Shown piece by piece: positions 21,901 through 30,589 of a stretch of DNA of 60,600 nt. The notes below the pieces were generated by a model, which saw only the letters and a list, made by a program, of their open reading frames with translations, did no database searches and had not been told where the DNA came from. Both the position numbers and the translations under genes were made by a program. The stretch's first letter is position 1; each line of letters opens with the position of its first letter. The DNA is from Hyphomicrobiales bacterium (GTDB lineage Bacteria; Pseudomonadota; Alphaproteobacteria; Rhizobiales; Rhizobiaceae), in the NCBI GenBank assembly GCA_003577315.1, contig QEVK01000021.1:1-60600 (forward strand). The letters are read 5' to 3'.

Positions 21901-22275
21901 CTGTGGCGTCCGGCCCGCTTCGAGGGCCGCCAGCGCCACGGCCGCGGCAACCGCCCGCAGCAGGGCAAGGGCCGGCCGCAGCAACGCGAGGGTGCCGCCG
22001 GCGAGGGCCGCCAGCGCTTCGAGCGCCGGTTCGGCGGCAAGCCGGGCGAGGGACGGGGCGGCGACGGCAAGGATGCCGGGGGCAGGGCCGGCGAGGCCGG
22101 CGGCGGGCGCGACGGCCGGCCGGAGCGGGGGAAGGGCAAGCCCCGCGACAAGCAGGACCACCGCAACGGCAGCCAGCAGCGCGGGCGCCCGCGCGAGGAG
22201 CGGCCGGCGCGGATCGACCCCGATTCGCCCTTCGCCAAGCTCGCGGCGCTGCGCGAGCAGTTGAAGGGCAAATGA
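18937..22275 (+). CDS. SUV3-like DExH RNA helicase with a long repetitive basic tail
   Basis: This 1112-residue protein has a superfamily 2 helicase core like mitochondrial SUV3. Walker A is GPTNTGKTH with Lys29, Walker B is DEVQ at 105-108 (AIDEVQLAADLERGH), and GLPLRLLAREVY and QIAGRAGRHM mark further motifs. The core is followed by a conserved alphaproteobacterial middle region to about residue 820. The C-terminal 290 residues are Ala/Glu/Pro-rich and contain a 38-residue tandem duplication. They end in an Arg/Gly/Gln-rich basic segment (NRPQQGKGRPQQREG) that probably binds RNA. A role in RNA remodelling or degradation is inferred from the family. The start at the ATG at 18937 places the motifs at normal distances. 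The S4-domain gene follows 37 bp downstream. Confidence 0.88.
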   Translation: MSIRERPDAPLVLSGRDVTAVLGPTNTGKTHLAIERLVAHESGIIGLPLRLLAREVYGRVCDKVGADKVALVTGEEKISPPGARYFVCTVEAMPRETDLAFVAIDEVQLAADLERGHIFTDRILHLRGRQETLLLGAATMRGILEKLLRGVSVVTRPRMSHLAYSGQKKLTRLPRRSAVVAFSADEVYGIAELIRRQRGGAAVVLGALSPRTRNAQVALYQSGDVDYLVATDAIGMGLNLDVDHVAFAQNRKFDGFQYRELSAAELGQIAGRAGRHMRDGTFGVTGQVDPFPDELVERIESHDFEPVKVLQWRSAVFDFASLDALRRSIDRIPPVEGLTRALPAVDARALDHLVREEEIGRLADRPARVALLWEACALPDYRRIAPAQHADIIGSIYLDLAKKGHVDEDYMAEQVRRADTTEGDIDTLSGRIAQIRTWTFVSHRPGWLADPAHWQEKTREIEDRLSDALHERLTKRFVDRRTSVLMRRLRENAMLEAEISPAGDVTVEGHHVGALQGFRFTADQSAGGEDAKAVKAAAQKALAAEFEARAERFANAANGDFALASDGLLRWIGAPVATLAAGEDALAPRVILLCDEQLTGPARDKVAARAERFVRYQIDTLLKPLVDLKAADQLSGLARGIAFQLAENFGVLHRRDVADDVKALDQEARAALRRLGVRFGAFHVFVPALLKPGPAGLVTLLWALVNDGKDRPGFGDVVHALASGRTSVVVDPGFDAAFYRLAGYRTLGRRAVRVDILERLADLIRPALSWRAGTGPRPEGAYDGAAFIVTPAMMSILGATAEDMEEILKGLGYRAEAKPASQVQARIDALDAAERERAAAAEAAKAQAAAPAEPAAEGGEGQVEAADAEPAPAADEAPAGEAPATVAAEAEPAAEGGEGQVEAADAEPAPSADEAPAGEAPATVGAEAETAAAQEDAPAGPVAEAPAQATAAGDDAPAAETAGDAPEAEAVVEDIVADAPAEEAKPVLLWRPARFEGRQRHGRGNRPQQGKGRPQQREGAAGEGRQRFERRFGGKPGEGRGGDGKDAGGRAGEAGGGRDGRPERGKGKPRDKQDHRNGSQQRGRPREERPARIDPDSPFAKLAALREQLKGK
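21493..21720 (+). repeat. 114-bp tandem duplication inside the helicase gene
   Basis: Positions 21493-21606 and 21607-21720 are near-identical direct repeats, each encoding 38 residues (EPAAEGGEGQVEAADAEPAP and onward). A degenerate third unit starts at 21721. The frame is kept. The acidic, Ala/Pro-rich repeat links the helicase core to the basic tail. Confidence 0.92.
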
Positions 22276-22312
22276 CCGGGGCCGGCGAGCGGAGGGCAGG
22301 CGACCGGGGCCG

Positions 22313-22642
22313 ATGAACGCAGATCGCGACCGGCAGCCGACCGGCGGCGAGGAGCGCCAGCGCATCGACAAATGGCTGTTCTTCGCGCGCGTGGTAAAAT
22401 CGCGCTCGCTGGCGGCCAAGCTGGTCGCGGCCGGCCATGTGCGCGTCAACCGCGACAAGGCCGACCAGCCCTCGCGGGCGGTGAAGCCGGGCGACGTGCT
22501 GACCATCGCGCTCGACCGCAAGGTCCTCGTCTGGCGGGTGCTGGCGCTGGGCGCCCGCCGCGGCCCGCCGCAGGAGGCGCGCACGCTCTACGAGGACCTC
22601 GGCGCGTCGGCGGCGGACGCCGCACCCGCCGAGGGCGCGTGA
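22313..22642 (+). CDS. S4-domain RNA-binding protein (Hsp15/HslR-like)
   Basis: This 109-residue protein carries an S4 RNA-binding fold at about residues 16-75: RIDKWLFFARVVKSRSLAAK, then GHVRVNRDKADQPSRAVKPGD. Hsp15 in E. coli binds 50S subunits carrying stalled nascent chains, and the rhizobial homologues are usually annotated only as S4 proteins. The C-terminal 25 residues are Ala-rich and probably disordered. It follows the SUV3-like helicase by 37 bp in the same direction. The 11-bp sequence GACCGGGGCCG occurs just after the helicase stop and again directly before this ATG. The pairing of an RNA helicase with an RNA-binding protein is functionally sensible. Confidence 0.87.
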   Translation: MNADRDRQPTGGEERQRIDKWLFFARVVKSRSLAAKLVAAGHVRVNRDKADQPSRAVKPGDVLTIALDRKVLVWRVLALGARRGPPQEARTLYEDLGASAADAAPAEGA

Positions 22643-22775
22643 ACGCGCAGGCGCGCATGCCGGCAGCGGCATTGTGGCGCGGCGGCGTTGCGCCATTTCG
22701 TCGCCCTTGCACGCGGCCGGCAAAGGCGTTACCTGACCGGCCGGACCGAGGGCCGGACCGAAAGGAAGCCGTGCG

Positions 22776-23114
22776 ATGACCTATGTCGTCACCGACAACT
22801 GCATCAAATGCAAGTACATGGACTGCGTCGAGGTCTGCCCGGTCGACTGTTTCTACGAAGGCGAGAACATGCTCGTCATCCATCCCGACGAGTGCATCGA
22901 TTGCGGCGTGTGCGAGCCGGAATGCCCGGCCGACGCCATCAAGCCCGACACCGATCCCGGCCTCGAGAAGTGGCTGGAGATCAACACCGAATACGCCTCG
23001 AAGTGGCCGAACATAACCCAGAAGAAGGAGCCGCCGGCCGACGCCAAGGCGTGGGACGGGGTACCGGGGAAGTTCGAGGACCATTTTTCGCCGGAGCCCG
23101 GCACGGGCGACTGA
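22776..23114 (+). CDS. fdxA: Ferredoxin FdxA (7Fe-8S type)
   Basis: This 112-residue electron carrier starts [20 protein letters not shown]. Nine cysteines are visible, at residues 9, 12, 17, 21, 25, 40, 43, 46 and 50. They are arranged as in seven-iron ferredoxins, with one 3Fe-4S and one 4Fe-4S cluster. The C-terminal extension ([18 protein letters not shown]) is typical of FdxA from alpha- and gammaproteobacteria. It lies between the S4-domain gene and carD, as is common in this group. The last 19 bp of the gene, including the stop, are repeated 32 bp downstream. Confidence 0.95.
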   Translation: MTYVVTDNCIKCKYMDCVEVCPVDCFYEGENMLVIHPDECIDCGVCEPECPADAIKPDTDPGLEKWLEINTEYASKWPNITQKKEPPADAKAWDGVPGKFEDHFSPEPGTGD

Positions 23115-23146
23115 GTTAAAAAAAGTTGCCCGGCACGGGCGACTGA
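23096..23146 (+). repeat. Duplicated 3' end of fdxA
   Basis: GCCCGGCACGGGCGACTGA occurs at 23096-23114, where it encodes the last residues and stop of fdxA, and again exactly at 23128-23146. GCCCGGC recurs in degenerate form about 30 and 60 bp further on. Each copy contains the small hairpin GCCCG/CGGGC. An A-run lies between the copies. Confidence 0.9.
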
Positions 23147-23604
23147 CTCGGCGAAGCGCCCGGCGCGGGTGGCTTGGTCGGAAAGGTGCCCGGCAGCGAC
23201 GACCGGGCCGCGCGGGCCGTTGCCGCCGCGCCATGCCTGCCCGTTTGCCGGGCGGACTGTTCGCTTGTGCAGCAAATTGTTGATTCTTTCCGCTTTTTGT
23301 GCTACAAGAAAATAACATGCCGATGGCAGGCGTCGACCAATTGCACAAGCGTCCTAATCATTGAAAGGCTGACACGCATCCAGGACCGGGAAACCGGACC
23401 GGATGGGCGCGCTTGCGCCATGTTCCGGCATCGGCGGTTTTCGGAAAGAACGGGTGCGGCCTTTCGGGGCTCTTGCAGGCGGTTTCGCCGGGCGGATCGG
23501 CTGGCCGGCGCGCCGGCCGCGACGACAGGCGCGCCGCGAGGGCGCGCGGCACCAAGGTCAGCACGCGCCGCACCGGCGCGTGGGATAAAAGGAGTACAGG
23601 GCGT
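23115..23604. promoter_or_regulatory. 490-bp gap upstream of carD with a candidate sigma-70 promoter
   Basis: The region contains no convincing gene. Its first 90 bp are repeats derived from the fdxA end. At 23281-23309 an AT-rich island holds TTGATT, 17 bp, TACAAG, each 4 of 6 to consensus, about 300 bp before the carD start. The long leader that would result (23310-23604) is GC-rich and could be structured. I see no known riboswitch. Confidence 0.5.
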
Positions 23605-24177
23605 ATGGCAAACCAGCAGAAGAAGGCCGCGACCAGGCAGGGCTTCAAGACGGGCGAGTTCGTCGTCTATCCGGCGCACGGCGTCGGGCAGATCGTCGCC
23701 ATCGAGGAGCAGGAGGTCGCCGGGCACAAGCTGGAACTCTTCGTCATCGACTTCCAGAAGGACAAGATGCGCCTGAAGGTGCCGGTCGCCAAGGCGACCT
23801 CGATCGGCATGCGCAAGCTTTCCGAGACCGACTATGTCGACCGCGCGCTCAAGGTGGTGCAGGGTCGCGCCCGCGTCAAGCGCACCATGTGGTCGCGCCG
23901 GGCGCAGGAATACGACGCCAAGATCAATTCGGGCGACCTGATCTCGATCTCCGAGGTGGTGCGCGACCTCTACCGCGCCGAGAACCAGCCCGAGCAGTCC
24001 TATTCGGAGCGCCAGCTCTACGAGGCCGCGCTCGACCGCATGGCGCGCGAGATCGCCGCCGTCAACAAGATGTCGGACACCGAGGCCGTGCGCCTGATCG
24101 AGGCCAACCTGAACAAGGGGCCGCGCCGCGGCGCCAAGGCCGACAACGAGGAGGCCGAGCAGGAGGAAGCCGCGTAA
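23605..24177 (+). CDS. CarD-family (CdnL) RNA polymerase-binding regulator
   Basis: This 190-residue protein begins MANQQKKAATRQGFKTGEFV, with AGGAG upstream. The N-terminal Tudor-like RNAP-interaction domain is clear: GEFVVYPAHGVGQIVAIEEQEVAG at 18-41, then FVIDFQKDKMRLKVPVAKA. It is followed by the helical C-terminal domain that contacts promoter DNA (RRAQEYDAKINSGDLISISE, then VVRDLYR). CarD/CdnL proteins stabilise open promoter complexes at rRNA and other housekeeping promoters. The gene next to it encodes an RpoH-type sigma factor, a frequent pairing in Rhizobiales. A strong terminator separates the two, so they are probably transcribed independently. Confidence 0.93.
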   Translation: MANQQKKAATRQGFKTGEFVVYPAHGVGQIVAIEEQEVAGHKLELFVIDFQKDKMRLKVPVAKATSIGMRKLSETDYVDRALKVVQGRARVKRTMWSRRAQEYDAKINSGDLISISEVVRDLYRAENQPEQSYSERQLYEAALDRMAREIAAVNKMSDTEAVRLIEANLNKGPRRGAKADNEEAEQEEAA

Positions 24178-24209
24178 GCGGCCTTCCCGAGGCTCCGAAG
24201 CGATTGCGG

Positions 24210-24236
24210 GACCCGGCCGAAAGGCCGGGTCTTTTT
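24210..24236 (+). terminator. Intrinsic terminator after carD
   Basis: GACCCGGCC (24210-24218) pairs with GGCCGGGTC (24223-24231) around a GAAA tetraloop and is followed by TTTTT. The stem is a perfect 9 bp and the loop is of the stable GNRA class. Confidence 0.93.
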
Positions 24237-24364
24237 CGTTCCGGGGTGCCGCCGCGCATTTCGCGCCGCCCGGCCTGCCGGCCGATGGAACCTTTCGCCC
24301 TGCCGATGCGTATTTCCGGTCACGGGGCGCATCGAGCCGCGATGCGCCGGCAGGAGCCAGACCC

Positions 24365-25225
<861 letters not shown>

Positions 25226-25240
25226 GAGAGAGGGAGAGAA

Positions 25241-25333
25241 GCGAATAGGGAGTAGCGAGTAGCGAGTAGGGAGTAGCGAGTAGGGAGTAGATTTTTTCCG
25301 CGTTCTATTCGCTATTCGCTATTCGCTATTCGC
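25241..25333. repeat. Inverted heptamer-repeat array between rpoH2 and the M48 protease gene
   Basis: Seven uninterrupted 7-bp units of the form GSGARTA run from 25241 to 25289. After a 16-nt loop rich in T (six in a row), four units of the complementary heptamer TATTCGC run from 25306 to 25333. The right arm ends directly at the stop codon of the M48 gene. The whole can fold into a long hairpin and could serve as a bidirectional barrier between convergent genes. It is the same family as the array at 16542-16646. Confidence 0.88.
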
Positions 25334-26818
25334 TCACCTGTCCGTCACGATCTTGACGCGCGCGCCGGCAGAGACGGTCGCGCCGGCGCTCATGGCGTTG
25401 ATGAGGCGGAACATGTCGAGCTTGCGGTCCACGCCCACCATCCGGGCGGCGAGCGTGGCGACGGTGTCGCCGGGCTTCGCCGTCACCACCCTGATCCTGA
25501 GCGGCTTCAGCGCCTCGCGCTCGCCGGGCGCGAGCGTGCGGAAGCTGTCGCGCACCGTGGCGGCGACGCCGTCGAGCGCGGTGCTGCCGGCGGGCGCGGC
25601 GGTCAGCAGGCGGTAGACCTGGCCGTCGGCGCGCACGACGGTGACGTCGAACTGCCACTTGTCGGCGCGGGCGCGGGCGCTGACGGCCTCGTTGCCGTTG
25701 ATGGTGAGCGGGCGCACGCTCGCCGTGTCGAGGCCCGCCACCCAGCCCGAGCGCACATAGTCGGACAAGGGCACGCGCCTGTCGAGCGAGACGCCGTCGA
25801 AGCGGATCGCCATGTCGCCGGGGCCGGCGGCGGTGACGGCGGCGGCCGAATTGTCGATGACGAAGCCCTCCGGCACCGAGAAGCTGATGCCGAGCTGCGG
25901 ATGCAGGAAGGTGCGGCCGCGCACATAGCCTTCCTGCGGCGTGTCGCCGAACAGCATGCCGTCCAGGCCGTCGAGGAAGGGGTTGCGGTCGCGCTGGCCG
26001 GTGCCCGGCGGCGCGTACTGGCGCGCGTGCCGCAGCGCCAGCTCGATGCGCTGCGGCGCGCTCGGATGGCTGGAGAGGAAGTCGAGCCCCTCGTCGGTCT
26101 GGCCGGTGACGCTGCGCGAGGCGCTGTAGGCGTCCATGGCCTGGAGGAAGCGGGCGGCGGCGAACGGGTCGTAGCCGGCGCGCGCGATGGCGCGGATGCC
26201 GATGGCGTCGGCCTCCAGCTCCTGGTTGCGAGAGAACTGCGCCAGCCGCAGCTTGCCGCGCACCAGCGCCACGCGCGCGGCCGGGTCCTTGCCGAGAACG
26301 TCGTTGACCACCTGCGTCGCCAGCACCTCCTCGGCCTCCTTCTGCTGGCGCTGGATGCCGTGGTTGGCCGTCACATGCGCCATCTCGTGGGCGAGCACGG
26401 CGGCAAGCTCGGCCGAATCGTTGGCGAGCGCGAGCAGGCCGCGCGTGACGTAGAGATAGCCGCCCGGCAGCGCGAAGGCGTTGATGGCCGGCGAGTTCAG
26501 GATGGTGATCTGGTAGGTCTGGTTCGGGTTCTCGGGGTCGAGCGTCAGCGAGCCGACGATGCGCGCCACCATGCGCTCCAGCTTGGGATCGGAATATTCG
26601 CCGCCATAGGTGGCCAGGATGCGCGGGTGCTGCTCGCGCGCCAGCGCCGCCATGCGGTCGTTGCGGGTGACGGTGTCGACCGTGACCGGATTGGTCGAGG
26701 GGCGGAAGGCGTCGTCGGAAACGCCGGTCAGCGCCTGGCACCCGGCGACCAGCAGCGACAGCGCCAGCGCAGGCACGGCCGCGCCGCGCCGCAGGCTGCG
26801 GGCCGGAGCGGAGTCCAT
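25334..26818 (-). CDS. M48-family metalloprotease lipoprotein with C-terminal LysM-like domain
   Basis: This 494-residue protein begins with a lipoprotein signal peptide (lipobox LVAG before Cys27), so it is probably anchored in a periplasmic membrane face. The zinc-protease motif HEMAH is at 144-148 and the third ligand lies in ELEADAIGIRA near 205. This resembles BepA/Oma1-type envelope quality-control proteases. A second half of unknown fold follows. The last 60 residues (IRVVTAKPGDTVATLAARMV, then DRKLDMFRLINAM) look like a degenerate LysM repeat that could bind peptidoglycan. The ATG at 26818 has AAGGA upstream; longer starts would bury the signal peptide. The stop codon touches the heptamer repeat. 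Confidence 0.9.
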   Translation of the reverse strand: MDSAPARSLRRGAAVPALALSLLVAGCQALTGVSDDAFRPSTNPVTVDTVTRNDRMAALAREQHPRILATYGGEYSDPKLERMVARIVGSLTLDPENPNQTYQITILNSPAINAFALPGGYLYVTRGLLALANDSAELAAVLAHEMAHVTANHGIQRQQKEAEEVLATQVVNDVLGKDPAARVALVRGKLRLAQFSRNQELEADAIGIRAIARAGYDPFAAARFLQAMDAYSASRSVTGQTDEGLDFLSSHPSAPQRIELALRHARQYAPPGTGQRDRNPFLDGLDGMLFGDTPQEGYVRGRTFLHPQLGISFSVPEGFVIDNSAAAVTAAGPGDMAIRFDGVSLDRRVPLSDYVRSGWVAGLDTASVRPLTINGNEAVSARARADKWQFDVTVVRADGQVYRLLTAAPAGSTALDGVAATVRDSFRTLAPGEREALKPLRIRVVTAKPGDTVATLAARMVGVDRKLDMFRLINAMSAGATVSAGARVKIVTDR

Positions 26819-27019
26819 CCGGTCCTTCAGTCCGTGCTGCGTCGAGATCGGCAGGGCGGCGTCCTTTCCTGGTTCCGGTGATGCAACGCGCACGCGAACC
26901 GGAGGTTGCAGGCCCGCCTATGTCGATTCCGTTAAGGAAACAAGCAGGCCGGGCGTCCAGAGCCGATGTCGCGCGCAATTGTGTCGGCTTCCGGGCGGCG
27001 GCGGGGCGCGTCAAGCCCC

Positions 27020-27730
27020 TCAAGCCCCGATATAGGCGCGGAACGCCTCCGGCGCATCCGGCGAGAACATCTCGGCCGTCGGCGCCACCGCCGCGACGCG
27101 CCCCTCCTCGACGAAGGCGATGCGGTGGCAGAGCGCGCGCGCGTCCCCGGGATGGTGGGTGACCATCAGGATCGTCATCCGCCGCTCGGCGTCGAGGTCG
27201 CGCACCAGCTCCAGCATCTCGCGGCGCAGCGCCGGGCCGAGCGAGGCGAAGGCCTCGTCGAGCAAAAGCACCGGCCGGTCGCGCAGCAGCGCCCTGGCCA
27301 GCGCCACGCGCTGGCGCTCGCCGCCGGAAAGCTCGGCCGGCAGGCGCTTCTCCTTGCCGGCAAGCCCGGTGCGGGCGAGCGCGGCGGCGATGTCGGCGCG
27401 GTCGGCCCCGGTCAGCCTCAGCGAGGGCGAGCGGCCGAGGCCGACATTTCGCGCCACGTCGAGGTGGGAAAACAGGTTGTTCTCCTGAAACACCATCGAG
27501 ACCGGCCGCTGCGCCGGGGGCAGGCCGGCCGCGTCCTCGCCGCCGATCAGGATGCGGCCGGAAGACGGCGCCTCGAAGCCGGCGACGAGGTTGAGCAGCG
27601 TCGACTTGCCCGATCCGCTCGGCCCCATGATCGCGACGATCTCGGACGCCTCGACGTCGAGATCGAATGACATCGCCGTCTCGCCATAGCTGAAGGCGAC
27701 ATTTTCCAGCCTGACCGCCGCGCCGCTCAT
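27020..27730 (-). CDS. thiQ: Thiamine ABC transporter, ATP-binding protein
   Basis: This 236-residue ABC ATPase has Walker [10 protein letters not shown] (36-44), the Q-loop [19 protein letters not shown], signature [15 protein letters not shown], Walker [13 protein letters not shown] and the switch histidine in THHPGDA. The order of motifs and the phrase QENNLFSHL are typical of ThiQ. It energises uptake through ThiP. Its ATG overlaps the thiP stop codon by 4 bp, so the two are translationally coupled. It is the last gene of thiBPQ, under a TPP riboswitch at 30393-30495. Confidence 0.95.
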   Translation of the reverse strand: MSGAAVRLENVAFSYGETAMSFDLDVEASEIVAIMGPSGSGKSTLLNLVAGFEAPSSGRILIGGEDAAGLPPAQRPVSMVFQENNLFSHLDVARNVGLGRSPSLRLTGADRADIAAALARTGLAGKEKRLPAELSGGERQRVALARALLRDRPVLLLDEAFASLGPALRREMLELVRDLDAERRMTILMVTHHPGDARALCHRIAFVEEGRVAAVAPTAEMFSPDAPEAFRAYIGA

Positions 27731-29331
27731 CGTGCGGCCCTCCCGCGCTCGGCCAGCATCGTCAGGGCGAGGCACACGGCGCCGAGGATCAGCGCCAGCC
27801 CGGCCGCGTCCATGGTGCGGTAGCTGCCCATGCGCGCGAGCAGGAGATAGGGCAGGGTCTGGACGCTGTCGGAGCCGAACAGGGCGATGACGCCGAGGTC
27901 GCCGAGCGACAGCGCCATGGCGAAGGCGAGCGCGGTGAAGGCCGGGCGGCGGATCGACGGCCAGTCGATCAGGCGCAGCCGGGCAAGGCCCGTAATGCCG
28001 AGCTGGGCGGCGAGCCGCTCGTGGCGGGCGCTGGCGGCGTCCCAGGCCGGACGGATGGCGCGGATGGCGAAGGGCATCGCCATCACCGCGTTGACGGCGA
28101 TCACCATGACCGGGGCGGCGGCGAAGACCTGGCCGGTGCCGCGCAGCGCCACGAACCAGCCGGCGCCGACGACGATCGGCGGCACGACGAGGACGAAGCC
28201 GGCGCCGGTGTCGAGCATGCGCTCGAGCAGCGACGGCCGCGCCGTGCGCGGCCGCTTCATCTCCAGCGCCCGCCGCGCCGCCGCCAGCGCCAGCGACAGC
28301 GCCACGCACAGCAGCGCGGCGCAGAGGGCCAGCACGAGGCTGGTCAGCGTCGCGGCATGGACGGCGGGCTCGCGCGCCAGCCGGGCGAGATCGGCCCTGA
28401 GGCCCGACACCGTCACCGCCGCCAGCGGACCGGCGACGAAAAGGAGCGCGGCGAGGATGATCGCCGCGTTGACGACGCGCTCGGCCGCGCCGGCCACCGC
28501 CGGCCGCCGCGGCGCCACCGGCAGGCTGGCGTCGCCGGCCATGTCGGCCCCGAGCCTGAGCAGGAACAGCACGGCCGCCGCCGTCAGCGCGATCTGCAAC
28601 GCCGTCAGCGCCACGGCGCGGGCGGGGTCGAAATCGAAGCGCAGCGCCTGGTAGATCGCCACCTCCAGCGTCGTGGCCGCCGGGCCGCCGCCAAGTGTGA
28701 GCACGATGGTGAAGGAGGTGACGCACAGCATGAAGACGAGGCCGGCGACGCCCGGAAGTGCCGCGCGCAGCGCCGGCCACTCGATCAGCCGGAACGAGGC
28801 GCTGGCGCCCATGCCGAGCTGGGCGGCGAGCCGCCACTGGTCGGCCGGCACCGCCTCTAGCGCCTGAAGCAGCAGCCGGGCGGCGAGCGGCAGGTTGAAG
28901 AAGACATGGGCGACGAGGATGCCCGACAGGCCGTAGATGCCCTGCCAGCGGCTGCCGGTCAGCGCCGTGAGCGGGTCGGCGAACAGCCCGGCGCGGCCCA
29001 GAAGCGCCAGCACGCCCATCGCCGCGACGATGGCCGGCAGCGCCAGCGGCACCAGGAACAGCTTCAGCACCAGCCCCCGGCCGGGGAAGGCGGGATGGCG
29101 CGCCAGCGCCCGCGCCACGAGAATGGCGGGGGCGACCGAAAGCAGGGTAGACAGCGTGGCCTGCCACAGCGTGAAGCCCGCCACGCGCACGAGATAGGCG
29201 TCGAAGGCGGCCGCCGCGCCCGACCAGTCGCGCGCGGCCTCGAACGCCAGACCGGCGAAGGCGCCGCCGATCAAAAGGCCGATCAGGCCGAGGCCGGCGA
29301 CGCCGGCAAGGATGCGGCGGTCGCGCGCCAT
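27727..29331 (-). CDS. thiP: Thiamine/thiamine pyrophosphate ABC transporter permease
   Basis: This 534-residue integral membrane protein has two tandem binding-protein-dependent permease halves. Each has an EAA-type cytoplasmic loop: in the first half around [17 protein letters not shown], in the second around [20 protein letters not shown]. About 12 transmembrane segments can be counted. The length matches ThiP. It ends inside the start of thiQ and begins 7 bp after thiB stops, so thiBPQ is one operon. Confidence 0.95.
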   Translation of the reverse strand: MARDRRILAGVAGLGLIGLLIGGAFAGLAFEAARDWSGAAAAFDAYLVRVAGFTLWQATLSTLLSVAPAILVARALARHPAFPGRGLVLKLFLVPLALPAIVAAMGVLALLGRAGLFADPLTALTGSRWQGIYGLSGILVAHVFFNLPLAARLLLQALEAVPADQWRLAAQLGMGASASFRLIEWPALRAALPGVAGLVFMLCVTSFTIVLTLGGGPAATTLEVAIYQALRFDFDPARAVALTALQIALTAAAVLFLLRLGADMAGDASLPVAPRRPAVAGAAERVVNAAIILAALLFVAGPLAAVTVSGLRADLARLAREPAVHAATLTSLVLALCAALLCVALSLALAAARRALEMKRPRTARPSLLERMLDTGAGFVLVVPPIVVGAGWFVALRGTGQVFAAAPVMVIAVNAVMAMPFAIRAIRPAWDAASARHERLAAQLGITGLARLRLIDWPSIRRPAFTALAFAMALSLGDLGVIALFGSDSVQTLPYLLLARMGSYRTMDAAGLALILGAVCLALTMLAERGRAAR

Positions 29332-29338
29332 CGCCCGG

Positions 29339-30340
29339 TCAGCGGCTCATCGCCGCCAGCCACTCGTCGATCCATGCCTGCCGGTTCTCCGCGACTTCCT
29401 CCGCATCGAGAGCGAGCGTCCTTTCCGGCTTGACGAGGCCGTCGAAGGCGGGGTCGAGCGGGCCGGAGGTCTCGCCGGCCGGGAACATCCAGTTGGCCTC
29501 GGGGATGGCGTCCTGGAAGGCGGGCGTGGTCATGAAGTCGAGGAATTTCTGCGCCAGCGGGTTGTCGGCGCCCCTGAGCGTCCGCGCCGCGACCTCGACC
29601 TGGAGGTAGTGGCCCTTGGCGAAGCCGGCCGCCTTGTAGCGGGTGGAGCCTTCCGCGATCTCGTGATAGGCGGGCGAGGTGGTGTAGGACAGCACCATCG
29701 CCGCCTCGCCGGAGGTGAACAGGCCGTAGGCCTCGCTCCAGCCGGGCGTCACCGTCAGCACCTTGTCCTTCAGCCTCGCCCATGCCCCGGCGGCCTCGTC
29801 GCCGTAGACGGCCTTGACCCACAGGAGCAGGCCGAGCCCCGGCGTCGAGGTGCGCGGGTCCTGGATGACGATTTTTTCCTCCGGGCCGGCCTCGACCAGC
29901 TCTCGCAGGCTCGCCGGCGGCGTCTCGATCGCCTCGCTGTCGTAGACGAAGGCGAAATAGCCGTAGTCGTAGGGCACGAAGGTGTCGTCGTCCCAGCCGC
30001 CGGGAACCGACACGCGGTCGAGCGTGACGCCGTGCGGCGCGAACAGCCCGGTCTGGCGCGCCTCGAAGGTCAGGTTGGTGTCGAGGCCGAGCACGATGTC
30101 GGCCCTGGTGCCCTTGCCCTCCAGACGCAGCCGGTTCAGGAGCGCCACGCCGTCGGCCACGGCGACGAATTCGAGGTCGCAGCCGCATTCGGCCTCGAAA
30201 GCCTTCTCGACCGCGGGGCCGGGGCCCCATTCGGCGGTGAAGCTGTCATAGGTGTAGACGGTGAGCTTGTCCTGCGCCGCCGCCGGGGCGGCCGCCAGCG
30301 CGAGCGTCGCGGCGACGAGGATGGACGGGTTGATGCGCAT
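29339..30340 (-). CDS. thiB: Thiamine ABC transporter, periplasmic binding protein
   Basis: This 333-residue protein has a Sec signal peptide ([20 protein letters not shown], cleaved near residue 23). A typical ThiB/TbpA body begins [19 protein letters not shown] and includes [19 protein letters not shown] and [17 protein letters not shown]. It captures thiamine or its phosphates in the periplasm for ThiPQ. As the first gene of the operon it lies about 50 bp downstream of the TPP riboswitch, so transcription or translation should fall when TPP is abundant. Confidence 0.95.
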   Translation of the reverse strand: MRINPSILVAATLALAAAPAAAQDKLTVYTYDSFTAEWGPGPAVEKAFEAECGCDLEFVAVADGVALLNRLRLEGKGTRADIVLGLDTNLTFEARQTGLFAPHGVTLDRVSVPGGWDDDTFVPYDYGYFAFVYDSEAIETPPASLRELVEAGPEEKIVIQDPRTSTPGLGLLLWVKAVYGDEAAGAWARLKDKVLTVTPGWSEAYGLFTSGEAAMVLSYTTSPAYHEIAEGSTRYKAAGFAKGHYLQVEVAARTLRGADNPLAQKFLDFMTTPAFQDAIPEANWMFPAGETSGPLDPAFDGLVKPERTLALDAEEVAENRQAWIDEWLAAMSR

Positions 30341-30392
30341 CGGCGCCTCCTTGAAGCGTTGGCCAAGGGAGCGGCGCCGTGGAAAAGCGTCT

Positions 30393-30495
30393 AATCCCTC
30401 CGCCGGTACGAGCCGGATCAGGTTCAGCGGGTTGGCGGGTTTTCCCCGTGCCTCTCAGCCGGTCCGCGACAAGGCCGCGTCCGGCACCCCGTTAG
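30393..30495 (-). promoter_or_regulatory. TPP riboswitch (THI element) controlling thiBPQ
   Basis: Read on the minus strand, the conserved parts appear in order: ACGGGGTGCC, then GCTGAGAGGCACGGG, ACCCGCTGAACCTGATCCGG and CGGAGGGA. These are the hallmark sequences of the thiamine pyrophosphate aptamer, including the CUGAGA and the ACCUGAUC segments. The variable arm between the first two blocks is about 20 nt. It lies directly upstream of thiB and presumably shuts the operon off when TPP is plentiful. The divergent thiN gene is on the other side and is not covered. Confidence 0.95.
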
Positions 30496-30589
30496 AGCAG
30501 GTAAAGACATAGGCCCGGCGCGCCGGCAGGGCAAGGGAAAGTGCGCAGGCGCTTCCGCTTTCGCCGGCGGGCTGATAGAGGCGGTCGCC

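Noticed and set aside
18916..22584. 1222-residue minus-strand frame opposite the helicase
   Set aside because: It is low-complexity Arg/Ala/Leu sequence with no domain. It arises from codon bias of the true gene.
23413..23604. 64-residue N-terminal extension of CarD
   Set aside because: The extension is Arg/Gly/Ala-rich without conservation to the family. The ATG at 23605 has a clear ribosome site and the normal CarD N-terminus.
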